From positions 100,347 through 164,346 of the forward strand of contig CAMJSB010000001.1 in NCBI GenBank assembly GCA_946408385.1: a DNA stretch of 64,000 nt, given 5' to 3'. The translations under genes were made by a program, and so were the position numbers. A model generated the notes under the pieces. That model ran no database searches, was not told where the DNA came from, and saw only the letters and a list, made by a program, of their open reading frames with translations. The stretch is from an uncultured bacterium (GTDB lineage Bacteria; Patescibacteriota; Gracilibacteria; Absconditabacterales; Absconditicoccaceae). Shown here piece by piece: positions 25,046-38,986 of the stretch (positions are counted from its first letter, which is position 1; the number at the start of each line of letters is the position of its first letter).

Positions 25046-25618
25046 ATGGCTGCAAAATTGTGGTTTTTTTATGGTGCAATGGGTTCATCAAAAACAGCCG
25101 ATGCACTAATGAAGCGGTATAATTACCATGAAAGAGGTATGAAAGCTGCTTTACTTAAACCTAAACTCGAAAATCGTGATGGAGAAAAAATCATCCGTTC
25201 TAGAATAGGTTTAGAAGGTGAATGTGAATATGTGGAAGATTTCCTTGAATCTGTAAAAGAAAATGGGAAACCTAATTATGATGCTATCATTGTAGATGAA
25301 GCTCAGTTTCTTTCCAGAGAGCAAATTGATGCACTTTCGAATATTGTAGATGATTATGATATTCCCGTACTGTGCTATGGACTAAGGACTGATTTTCAGG
25401 GCAATGCCTTTGAAGGCTCAGCTAGGCTACTTGAACTTGCGGATGAACTAATTGAAACATCAACAGTTTGCTGGTGCGGTCGTAAAGCTCGTTTCAATGC
25501 ACGAGTATGTAATGGACATATCATGCGTGATGGAGCTCAAGTTCAGATGGGCGGAAATGAGTCTTATGTAGCATTATGCAGAAGACATTTCAAACAAGGG
25601 AAACTTCAATCTGATTAA
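25046..25618 (+). CDS. tdk: Thymidine kinase
   Basis: MAAKLWFFYGAMGSSKTADALMKRYNYHERG...AIIVDEAQFLSREQIDAL...VLCYGLRTDFQGNAFEGSARLLELAD; no in-frame TGA. Confidence 0.95.
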   Translation: MAAKLWFFYGAMGSSKTADALMKRYNYHERGMKAALLKPKLENRDGEKIIRSRIGLEGECEYVEDFLESVKENGKPNYDAIIVDEAQFLSREQIDALSNIVDDYDIPVLCYGLRTDFQGNAFEGSARLLELADELIETSTVCWCGRKARFNARVCNGHIMRDGAQVQMGGNESYVALCRRHFKQGKLQSD

Positions 25619-25709
25619 AAAAATCGGTCAGAATTTTGGCCGATTTTCTATTTTAAAACCCAACTTAAATTAATGAATCAGCTTCCCTTATTTTGAAAAT
25701 ATTCTTCAT

Positions 25710-26024
25710 CTAAACAGTCTTTTTACTAAACAAATCACATATAGCCTCAACTACTTTTTTAACCTTTTCATCATTGTCTCAACATTTCTTGAATAACAAA
25801 TAATTATCATAAGTCTGTTGTAATTTCCATTCATATGTATAGGATCCTTGTATAGGTCAATTCTCTGATTGCTTATCAAAAATTGCCATAACCAACTTTT
25901 TAAAATCCTCGTAAGTCATAACTTCTTGATTAATTACTTTATATATTTTATCTGCATGTTGTTCCAGAATTAGCTTAATCTTTGAATCTCCAACTAAGTC
26001 TGGCCTCAAATATTCTTTGAGCAT
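25710..26024 (-). CDS. Hypothetical protein (104 aa)
   Basis: MLKEYLRPDLVGDSKIKLILEQHADKIYKVINQEVMTYEDFKKLVMAIFDKQSENGPIQGSYTYEWKLQQTYDNYLLFKKCGDNDEKVKK... Confidence 0.6.
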
Positions 26025-26176
26025 TTCATAAGCACATAAAATATAAAAAATTAACTACGTTTAGTATATATTTTTATATTCAAAAGTCAATATATGGATA
26101 TCTTCTAACTTTAATAAAAAAGCTGATCATATTACAAATCAGCCTTTTTAAATTATTTTAAAATACTCAATTCATA

Positions 26177-26677
26177 TTATTCAGCAGTTTCTACTACTTC
26201 TTCAACAACTTCTTGAGCAGGTTCTTCTACTACGTCTGCTACCTCTTCTGCTACAACTTCCTCAGCATTTCCTTCTGCAGAAACTTCTTCTTCAACGGCT
26301 TCCTCATCAGAAACTGCATTATAGATAATATCTCCCTTTTTACATTCTAATTTAAAATAAGATTCTGCCTCACAATAAGACCCATCATCAAACATACAAA
26401 GAGAAGCTCCTTCTTCTGATTTAATCTCTCCTCCATTATCTACACAATATTCTGCTATTGAAGTTTCATCTATTAAAACATTCTCTCCTACCTTACATTC
26501 ACCGTTTGCATAAGCTTCTTCTTCACAATAAGATCCATCTTCAAATAAACAAACTCATTCTGAAGAAGTTCCTCAGTTTTCAGCGCAATATTCAGCTGGA
26601 GTTAATTCTTTGTTTCCACATCCTGCAAGTAACAATACAGACAATGCAGCAATTCACAATACATAGAAATTTTTCAT
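26177..26677 (-). CDS. Lipoprotein with repeated DUF333-like motifs and acidic Glu/Val C-terminal tail
   Basis: LLLAGCGNKELTPAEYCAENWG...CLFEDGSYCEEEAYANGECKVG...SLCMFDDGSYCEAESYFKLECKKGD...EEVVAEEVADVVEEPAQEVVEEVVETAE. Confidence 0.7.
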
Positions 26678-26781
26678 TACAAAAAACAATAAAAAATAAA
26701 AAATACAACAATGTGTGTAAGTATTTTCCACATATAATCAAGAGATTTTTTCAAAAAAACCTTTCAAATTCAAGAATTTGA

Positions 26782-27636
26782 TTAAATTTCAGCCTTACTT
26801 GCGTTTTCTCAAGCCTTTTCAAGCATCATATTGAGTTTTTTCGCTAAACGCTTTGGTTCTGGAATATATGACAATTCCAAATTTTTACTTCACTTACTTC
26901 CAATTTCTGAATCAGTATAAATATTTATATTACCATATTGAAATAGTGCACTCTGAATTCATTCTTTTGAATGCTGAATCACTCTAATAGCATTTTTTGA
27001 AATATTCATAGTTTTTGTTCTAAAAAATCAATCCTGCTTATACGAAACTACTCAATCTTTTGTACAAATATCAAAATTCATTTCATATTCTATAATTCTA
27101 TAAATAACCCTATTCAGAATCACTATAAATGCAAAATCTAAAATTAATGCTCATATCGTAATAGCAACACTTCTTGATGAGTTTTCATTTATCACAAATG
27201 GGACAATTGCATTGAATAAAAATACCAAAACATGAACCACAAATGTTGCAAATGTACGTTTCAAAAATTTTTCAAAACTTTTCTGTTTAAATTCTGCCAA
27301 TGAAACATCATCTATATACTTTTTCTTCGCTTTTACTTGTCATATTATATTTGTCATAATTCAGAGTATCGTATACAAACTTCGTGATATACTAGTATAA
27401 ACATAAAATATCGCCAAAGATCGGAACATAACTTTATGCTCTGCATAAAGATGAATATATATCACATAGAGCATACAATTAAGCAATATCATAGAAATGA
27501 AAACTAATACCAACGGCAGTATTAATTTTACCCAATGTTTTTTTACAAGAATAGCATTTCATTCTCCATATTTTTCTGTTGCCTCTAAAAGCTCTTCAGC
27601 ATCAATTTTTGTATCAAATGATTTTAATATTCTCAT
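26782..27636 (-). CDS. PH-domain-like membrane protein
   Basis: VKLILPLVLVFISMILLNCMLYVIYIHL... hydrophobic segments then soluble C-terminus; 285 codons with TGA=Gly. Confidence 0.6.
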
Positions 27637-27779
27637 GTGTATACCATTTATTAAATATAACTAAAATGCGCAAAACTCCACAAAAAAATGATTATACCAA
27701 CAATTATATAATATATATTTTACCTAAAATTTCAATTTATACAAAAAACTTTTATACTGAAATTATAGCTTTATCCTAC

Positions 27780-28529
27780 TTACTCCACTAACAAAAGTAA
27801 ACACATCACTCCAATTCAAATCACGAAACATAAAGCCTGCAATAATGACTGGCTGACTTTTGGATGTTTATGTAATTCTGGGATTAAATCTGTTCATGCA
27901 ATATATATAAATAATCATGCTGAAAAAGGCATCAAGAATGCTGAAATATTTTCAATATATTTCTGTAAAATCAAAGCAATTCCTACTCACACGAACGCAG
28001 TCAAAGCCGAAAGGAAATTCAGTTTCAAAGCCTTTACTTTAGAATATCATCCATGAATTAATACTCCAAAATCTCCAATTTCCTGTGGAATTTCATGCAA
28101 AAGAACTGCCAATGCAGTAGCGATTCCAACCGGCATAGAAAGTAAAAAAGCTGAAGCTACAACCAGTCCATCTATAAAATTATGCACCATATCTCCGACC
28201 AAGTTCATCTGCGCAAATGAATGCTGATGGGTTGCTGTGATAGGTAAGTGGCAGTGATTCCAGTTGATTATCTTTTCAATAATGAATCCGAGTAAAATTC
28301 ATCACAAAGTGAATAATGCTATATGCTCATTATATCCATATTGTTCAGCTGTTTCTCATAACAAATGCAAAAAAGCATCTCACATCAAAGTTCAAGCAGA
28401 AAATGCAATAAAATAAATCAGAATTTTTTTGAGTTTTTCTGTAGAAATTCAGAGTGTAACTATTCATATCAAAGATACACAGCTGATTATTAGCACACTT
28501 ACAAATGAATAAATTATAGCCGGAGTCAT
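27780..28529 (-). CDS. ZIP-family metal transporter
   Basis: MVHNFIDGLVVASAFLLSMPVGIATALAVLLHEIPQEIGDFGVLIHGG. Confidence 0.92.
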
Positions 28530-28641
28530 ATTTTTAAAGTTTCATAAAAATAATAAATTCACAATAATTAAAGATAATCTAATACTGTTAAATATCAAGA
28601 GAGAAAAAGAAAAGAGCCGTTTGGCTCTCTTTTAAAAAATT

Positions 28642-29631
28642 TTATTTTTTATAATATTTAGCAAGATTAACCGTAAACTCACTATAATCGTTAGATAACT
28701 CACTGTATATTTTATATTCGCTGTTCCGGTTGCTCCACATGGAATTATACTTGTCCGCACCATGTATTCATTCATAGAAAAATACATTTCAATCATCAAT
28801 ATAAAAATCATTTTGTATACTTAAAATATATGAATAAAGTTCAATATTAACATCTGACCACCTTTCTATTCAACTAACAAGATTTGAAAGTTTTTTTAAA
28901 ACATTTTCCATAGAATATGGCGTATCAACATTAACTCTCGAAAGATGTCATTTATATTTATCCAACATTTCTGAAAAATCTTCTAAGTATTCGTTAGAAT
29001 ATAACTTGTATCCTTCCCAATTTGAAATAATATTATTTAATTTTGAAACATTTTTTAAATCATAATTATTTTGAATAAATAAGTCTCAAAGTGAATTTAT
29101 GTTGTTATAATACTTAGTAACTATTAAACTCAGTTCATTCATTGCCTGTTGATATTCTTCATCTCAGTTTAAATTTTTTGCATTATCCAAATAAGTAGTC
29201 ACATCACTCATAGAAATATCTCAATCTTTTTCAATTATTGTATCAAAATATTGATTATTAGTTTTTTGAATTTTGGCGTATTTAATTTTATCAAATATAA
29301 TCGGTCAAAAAATAAAAGCTATAATACATATAACAACCCAAAATCGGACATTTTTATACCAAATTATTAAATTTTTATTTTGATCATCCATTTTAGAATC
29401 CACCTGACTTTTTATTGAAAGGTTTCAATCTAATTTCTCATCACAAAATGGACATTTATCAGCGATTACATCAACGTCATTCATACAAAAAGGACACTCT
29501 TTTTTTAAGGTTTTAATATCCTCTTTTTTCTTTTCTTCTTTTTCTAAAAATTCTCAGCAATAGCGACATTTAATCGCTCAATCTTTAATTTCTTCCGCAC
29601 AAAATGGACATAATTTGTATCATTCTTTCAT
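28642..29631 (-). CDS. N-terminal double zinc-ribbon membrane protein
   Basis: [69 protein letters not shown] then a TM segment. Confidence 0.75.
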
Positions 29632-29650
29632 TATAATTTTAATAACAAAT

Positions 29651-29798
29651 AAAAAAGACGACTGATATTACCGAGTCGCCAAACCTATTTTCTTTAAATC
29701 GGATTTCGCAATCAACGAAGATAAAGAAACGATAATACCAATCGTCTTACCTTGTTAATTGCGAAATTCTTGTGAATTCCGATTAAATAGATTTGGCC
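29651..29798 (-). promoter_or_regulatory. Structured leader element, copy 2
   Basis: Minus-strand GCCAAATCTATTT/AAATAGGTTTGGC, ATTTCGCAATTAAC/GTTGATTGCGAAAT, terminator GGCGACT...AGTCGTC-T6; 20 nt upstream of the 29631 start. Confidence 0.8.
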
Positions 29799-29901
29799 CT
29801 TAATTTATAAAATTCCTATTAAAAAACGCAAGAGAAAAAATAAATTCTCTTGTTAAAAAAACCCTCTTGAAAAAGAGGGGGTTGGGGAGATTTGCTATTT
29901 T

Positions 29902-32544
<2,643 letters not shown>

Positions 32545-32805
32545 AAATTTTTTGAATAGAATAAAAAAATCTGAATTTTCACTACATATTTTATAGAAAA
32601 TCCACTAAAAATTTCAAGCTATCAACTATTGACTTATAGAAAAATGATTTATAATCTTAATTTTTAGTTCAGATTTTTTTGAAATTTTAAGAAAAACGGC
32701 TTATTTTCGTATATAAAATATCAAGAACTAATATTTTTTTAATTTGACTTGACTTTTTCTAGAACAGTATTATCTATTGATAATAGAACAAAACCATAAT
32801 GTTAT

Positions 32806-33057
32806 ATGAAAAAAAACAAAATAGAAAACGACGAGCTGAGAATCCTTACTGAATTGATAAGAGACCTTTCAAGACTTGACGAACAAGAAAAGAAGATTCG
32901 TAAAGCTGAAAGGACGAAAGCTCAAGCAATTCAGAACGTATTGGACAGGCTCTGTATGAAGCTAGAAGAAAGAGCGGAAAATGATGAAGAAATTTCTTCT
33001 CTACTTCAAACTTTGCAAAAAACCACATCCTCGCTCAAATCCCTACTCAAACAGTAA
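32806..33057 (+). CDS. Hypothetical coiled-coil-like protein (83 aa)
   Basis: Provided ORF; terminator CTCTCCGC...GCGGAGAG-T6 follows. Confidence 0.6.
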   Translation: MKKNKIENDELRILTELIRDLSRLDEQEKKIRKAERTKAQAIQNVLDRLCMKLEERAENDEEISSLLQTLQKTTSSLKSLLKQ

Positions 33058-33171
33058 TTCCAATTCTCTCCGCCTGTACTCTCGCGGAGAGTTTTTTATA
33101 AAAAAAACAAAAATTTGTTTTTTTTTAAATTATGAATATAATTAATAAATATTTATCTTAAAATTAAAAAT

Positions 33172-34038
33172 ATGATAGAAAACTGACCACAAAATTCAAT
33201 AAATAAAGACAATATAATGGACTCATTAGCAAACAAAACAAACAGTTCTTTAAATTTTAGTTTAAACACAATAAACCTTGCTAAAATTTTACCATGTAAT
33301 ACAACCGAAGAAATCCTCGAATCAGTATTTGATAAAAAAGAAACCTTTTGAGAACCAATAGATTCTATACTAAATAAACCATTTTCTATCGAATCTTTTT
33401 TAAAATCACAAGAAGAGGAAGATGCTCTTACAAATTTAATTTACAAAAAAGAGGATAAATACGGTAAAGTAATGATAGTTTTCCCTCAAAAAGCAAAAAA
33501 ATCTGATACACCTCCTCATTTATGAAAAATCTGAGAACAAACAAGTAAATACCACAAAGAAACAATTCTCCAACACATTGCGATGGTTATTGCTTGAATT
33601 TCTGAAAAAACAAACAATGATATCAATATGCAACTCATAGCCCTATTACATGATGCTTGAAAAAAGTACACAGCCTGAACAAATAAAAGATGAGAACTAT
33701 GTTTCTATGACCACGAAAAAGTATCAGCATATCTCGCCGCAACAATATATCGTCAATTATGATTTACAAAAGAAGAAGCCGAACCTTACATACGTATCAT
33801 ACATGATCACATGCTACCTTTTAATGAGCGATCAAATGACGAATCAAAAAAAGATAGATATAGACTGCTATATTGAGATCACATAACGGATAGCATCACC
33901 ATATTAAACGAAAATGATTTATGAATAACACAAGAAGATGAAAACAACCCAGAGTTAAAAGCAAAAAAAACAGCTTTAATTGAAAGATGAAAAAATATTT
34001 TAGATGTTTTACAAACAGAAAACTTTCAGAAAAATTAA
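33172..34038 (+). CDS. HD-domain phosphohydrolase
   Basis: HKETILQHIAMVIAGIS...LIALLHDAGKKYTAG...DHEKVSAYLA...IIHDHMLPF; TGA=Gly. Confidence 0.8.
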
Positions 34039-34050
34039 ACAATATAAGCT

Positions 34051-35319
34051 TTAAACCGAAGGGATAGGGAAATGTGAACAACATTCCATTACTTCAGTAT
34101 GAATTACTTTCAGCTTTTCTTCATCATCTCTATTCTGAATTGCTTCATGAATAAATCTTGCAATATGTTTTGCATCATCCTCTTTTACTCCTCTCGTAGT
34201 CATAGCTTGCATTCCAATTCTCAGTCCAGATGGATTAAATGGTGGATTCGGATCATCGGGAATTGTAGATTTAGAGGTAGAAATTCAAACTTTATCCAAA
34301 ACTTTCTCAATATCTCATCATGTAAAACTTTCACCAGAAAAATCCATCACTATCATATGATTATCAGTTCATCATGTAACTAACTTATATCAATATTTTA
34401 GCATTTCTTCAGCTAAAGTTTTTGCATTGATTAAAGTCTGATGTGCGTAATCTTTAAATTCAGGAGTCTGAGCTTCTCATAGTGCCACAGCTATTCATGC
34501 GATAGTATTCATATGAGGTCCACCTTGCATTCCTGGAAATACTGCCCTATCTATTCTCGTTGGTAAATTCTCAATCGTATCTTCAGGCTTTTTGAGTGGA
34601 TTGGATACTATTCATTTGGAAAGAATCAATGCCCCACGAGGCCCACGAAGTGATTTGTGTGTAGTAGTCATCATTGCATGGAATCCATAATCAAATGGAT
34701 TTTTCAATTCTCATGCAGCAATAAATCCTCAAATATGAGACAAATCTGCATACATAATTGCTCAGACTTTTTTTCATATTTCAGCAAATTTTGCATAATC
34801 AAGTTCTCTAGGATACGCAGAAAATCCTGCAAGAATCACTTTTGGTTTATATTCTAATGCAAGTCTTTCCAACTCCTCAAAATCTATACTTCAATCAGGA
34901 TTAGTTTTATAACGCTGAAAATTGAAAACTTTGGAGAAAAATGTAACCGGCGCTCAATGAGTAAGGTGTCATCAGTGAGATAAATCCATTCATAATATAG
35001 TATCTCCAGGATTCATCACAGCAGTATAAAAACACAAATTCGCAGCAGCTCATGAAAGAGCCTGAACGTTCGCATGATCAGATTTGAATAGTTCTTTTGC
35101 TCTTTCAATTGCCAGACTTTCGATTTTATCGGTATTTTCCTGTCATCAGTAATATCTTTTTCATGGAAATCATTCTGCATATTTATTCGCAAAAACTGAA
35201 GACTGAGCTTCTAGGACTTGTCTGGATTGATAGTTTTCACTAGCAATCAATTCCATTCAAGTTGCTTGTCTTTTTTCTTCTGCAGAGATTGCTTGCTGCA
35301 CTTCTAAATCTTTTATCAT
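34051..35319 (-). CDS. glyA: Serine hydroxymethyltransferase
   Basis: [27 protein letters not shown]...KRYYGG(C/Q)E...[18 protein letters not shown]...[15 protein letters not shown]. Confidence 0.96.
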
Positions 35320-35406
35320 AAAAAACGATATACAAATTAAATCTGAATTTATTCTAATGATTTAATATTAATTATTCAACCAAAAACTATTTCATTTTCA
35401 AAAAAA

Positions 35407-36156
35407 CTACTTTTTGAAAGGATATTGTAAATTTTTCATATCTTTATCCTTTAATCATAAAGTTTCCAATTCTTGCACAATTTTATCAGAATTCCTATTT
35501 GGATAATATCTTCTAATACTATTATAATAATCTCAAATTTTCATATCTCCATTCATAGAAATTAGGACTCTTTTCACGATTCATCACATATAATCAAATA
35601 CAACAGATTTATACTGCTTCTCCTTCATATTCATAGCCGTCACATCTAAATTATCCAAACTCCTCTGTATCGACGAAACTCAGCCAAAGAATACCGGAAT
35701 CGCCACTCTTCTAAGCAAAAATGGCATATCATCAATTATAACTTTAACGAGCTGTTTCATCATATTAGAGAAATCTTTCTTATTTTCGATTACAAAAATC
35801 ACTCTTCAATCACTTCACACTTTCAGAATTGAATGAGCTGCTAGATATTGGGCTAATATCCCTGATATTTCTTGTTTTGCTTCTAAAGACAAATCAAAAG
35901 CTCTCACCTCTTCATCAAAGTATTTCAATGCCGCATTTATAATTAATTTAGGATTAATTGGCGTAAGATTTTGACGCTCTAGATTTTCTCCATTTGAAAC
36001 AAATCCACTAAAATTTTCTTTACCAAAATTCATAAATAATTCCGAATTCGTTTTATCTTTCATCGTTTGAGTCAAGTTCAAATCTTTCAAATCCATATTC
36101 AATGGCATAACTGCAATAGTAGCTCAGACAGCCACTGACTTTATCAAATCTTTCAT
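35407..36156 (-). CDS. Hypothetical protein
   Basis: MKDLIKSVAVGATIAVMPLNMDLKDLNLTQTMKDKTNSELF...; TGA=Gly. Confidence 0.6.
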
Positions 36157-36415
36157 TTACATTACACTAAATCAAGTAAATCAGCATTCGATAACATAAC
36201 AAAAAATATTAAAAAGTCAAAACTTCTTATACAAGAAAAGAAGTAGAATTTACGAAATTTTAGTTTCTAATTAAGCTTTTCATTAAAATGTTTCAAATAT
36301 AAATTTACTCCTAAAAATTTGCAAAATAAAAAATTTTGAGTAAACTTATACCACGTAATGTTTCAGAGATTTTTTAAATCTGAACATGATATTTATTCTT
36401 TTATAATCTATTCAC

Positions 36416-36841
36416 ATGAAAATGAAAAAAATGTTATTAGGAGCTTTCCTAGGAATCTTTACTTTAGCTGGAATAGCTATTTTACCTAATTATGCTAGTG
36501 CTACTGGTAATGCTGAAAACTCATGATGATGGGCTAATCAAGATATTAGCTATAACCCGGCAGTATCAGGATCTAATGCTCTTCAAGAAGACAGTCTAAT
36601 AAATACAATCAGAAGTGCTATCAATCGAGTACTTAGAATATTATCATTAATCGCTGTAGTACTTTGTCTTTGGGGTTGATTTAAAATGATGACTTCTGGA
36701 TGAGATCAAAAAAAATATCAAGATGGTTTGAATATACTTAAATGGGCTGCTATCGGTTTAGCGGTTATTGCACTATCATGGCTAATTGTAAGTCTCATAT
36801 TCCGGGTAATAAATAGTAACATCCAAACTAATAAACAGTAA
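36416..36841 (+). CDS. TrbC/VirB2-like small membrane (pilin-like) protein, paralogue 1
   Basis: Signal peptide then INTIRSAINRVLRILSLIAVVLCLWGGFKMMTSGGDQKKYQDGLNILKWAAIGLAVIALSWLIVSLIFRVINS. Confidence 0.75.
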
Positions 36842-36876
36842 CATCAAAACTAATATTTAATATAAAATATTTACTG

Positions 36877-37287
36877 ATGCTAAATCGGATAAGAAATATA
36901 TTGTATGGACATATATTGTGAGCATTATTATTATGAGTTATTATTATACCTAATAATACATCTGCTCAATGATTTTGAGATATGGTAGGCGTAAATGGAA
37001 TTAATACAATATGAACTAAAGAAAAACAAGAAGATGCTCTGGTCTATACAATACAAACAGCCATCAACCGAGTATTAAGAATTCTTGCAACGATTACTTT
37101 ACTATTTGTTTTGTATGCATGATTCCTTATGATGACCTCTGGATGAGACCAAAAAAAATATGATTCATGACTCAGCATTATCAAAAATGCTGCAATATGA
37201 CTCGCCATAATCTGAACGGCTTGGCTTATTGTAAGTGCTATATTTTGGCTCATTAACGGAACTGTCAGCCCGAATATCAAACAATAA
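36877..37287 (+). CDS. TrbC/VirB2-like small membrane protein, paralogue 2
   Basis: VYTIQTAINRVLRILATITLLFVLYAGFLMMTSGGDQKKYDSGLSIIKNAAIGLAIIGTAWLIVSAIFWLINGTVSPN. Confidence 0.75.
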
Positions 37288-37308
37288 AAAAAACTCTCAT
37301 ACAACTAA

Positions 37309-37343
37309 CAAAAAAGATCAAGTTCAAAACTTGGTCTTTTTTA
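37309..37343 (+). terminator. Rho-independent terminator
   Basis: AAAAAAGATCAAGTTcaaAACTTGGTCTTTTTT. Confidence 0.8.
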
Positions 37344-37379
37344 TATTCCAGCTTCACTTTCTCTACTAGATAAAATTTT

Positions 37380-38840
37380 TAATTAAAGAAAAAGAGCCAA
37401 CCTAAGATAGATTGACTCTTCCTAACATCTGAGCAAAATGCCCAAGTGCTAAATTAGGAAGAGGAAATCACTCTTTGGATTATCAATGCCCACGAAGAAG
37501 AGAAAAACTAAACAATAAAGTCAGCTTCCCTCTATTTCGTGGACACTGACGAAAAAGTAAAAATAAATTACTTTTTCCAATATATCTCCAAATACTTTTG
37601 ACAAGTAAATGCCCGAAGTATAAGTATTTCAATATTTTTGATATTGAAGGTGGCTTACAAATCTACACAGAATATTCCCAAGAGGGAATTGTCTGAAAGA
37701 TATATTGTCGACCCTAGAAATCAATCATGAAAATAATTTGTATCATGATATTCTTTACCTATCGTAGGATAAGCAAGTGATGACATCTAAACAATATTGC
37801 TTAGAGCCAATTCCTAAAGTACACTACATTCATGATTCAATCAATTGAGTACTGTAAAGGATTAACCAAACAGAAACATTCAAAGCAGGAAAACTAATTA
37901 AACTATACGAGATAGCATAAAAAGCATCCAAACAATGAAGTAAAAGAAAGAATTGCTTCGATCTTTTCATCAACTGATGAACTGTTTCAATCAAATAATA
38001 GAAATGAATCTACTAAATACCCTATATTTTATAGACAGATTTGGAGAAATTCAGATTTTCAAAGAGATTAAACGATGAAAAAGAGAAAAAAATCTGAGAA
38101 AAAATCAGGTGCGATATAAAGCAATATTTCTATTTCAATATACCAATTGAAACAAATGAATGCTCCAAGGAATGATAAAGACCACTTCCTATATCCTTAT
38201 GCAATAGTAATCATAATTAAGGTTAGATAACTATGAGTTAACCTACAACACAAGGATATAGGAATCTTGCCATCTTTGCAAGAAAAAGGGAAAGGAAGCA
38301 AATAATAATCAATGTATGAATAGCATCATTATCCTGAACAAGGCATGTCCTTAGTCATACAAGATAATAATGGAATATCCAACTCTGCTTTAGATAAAAA
38401 ATCTAAAGTGACCTTCAAATATTCTCAAGATATCTCTCTGCATATTTCCATATGGAGAATTGTAAGAAGAGATGTTCCTGCGATTTGACTCGTGGGGTAT
38501 AATCTCTACTACTTATCAGATTTACTGTTCAAGTTACTCTGAAAGATTATCTTGTTGATTCTTTCTATCAAATGAAATATTTTATTATTTCACTATTCTT
38601 TACATATCGTAAGATATGCAAGTGATGATAGGATTGAGACCTACCAATAGATAAGAATCAGATTTACTTCTTAGAGAATAATCTCATTTAAGAAAAGTAA
38701 ACTTCATACACTGTATTAAATATCTACTCCCTATATACTGATGTAATAATGTGATTCATTATCAAGACATATCAATATATGTAACAATAATGCACTACTA
38801 CACCAGGATGTAGGAAGTTTATCCTTCATTGACACTATTA
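37380..38840 (+). ncRNA. Large structured noncoding RNA region, two divergent homologous copies (~37380-38300 and ~38330-38840)
   Basis: No ORF; many long helices: CTCTTCCTAA/TTAGGAAGAG, GAAAAAGTAA/TTACTTTTTC, CAATATATC/GATATATTG (~110 nt apart), TAAGCAA/TTGCTTA, TTCCTATATCCTT/AAGGATATAGGAA; shared motif TTCTTTACMTATCGTARGATAWGCAAGTGATGA at 37751 and 38597. Confidence 0.7.
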
Positions 38841-38986
38841 TTATATTCAAAATTTTTAATTTGTCAAATTTTTGAAGACTTTTTTCGATGAAAGTTTTCC
38901 CTATGATGAATTATTATTTTAACATAATTAAACAAAAATACAAAAAAAATAATACAACTTTTCCCAAAAATCACAAAAATTATACA

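Noticed and set aside
37380-38840. CRISPR array
   Set aside because: Repeats are inverted and variable rather than regularly spaced identical direct repeats; no cas genes.
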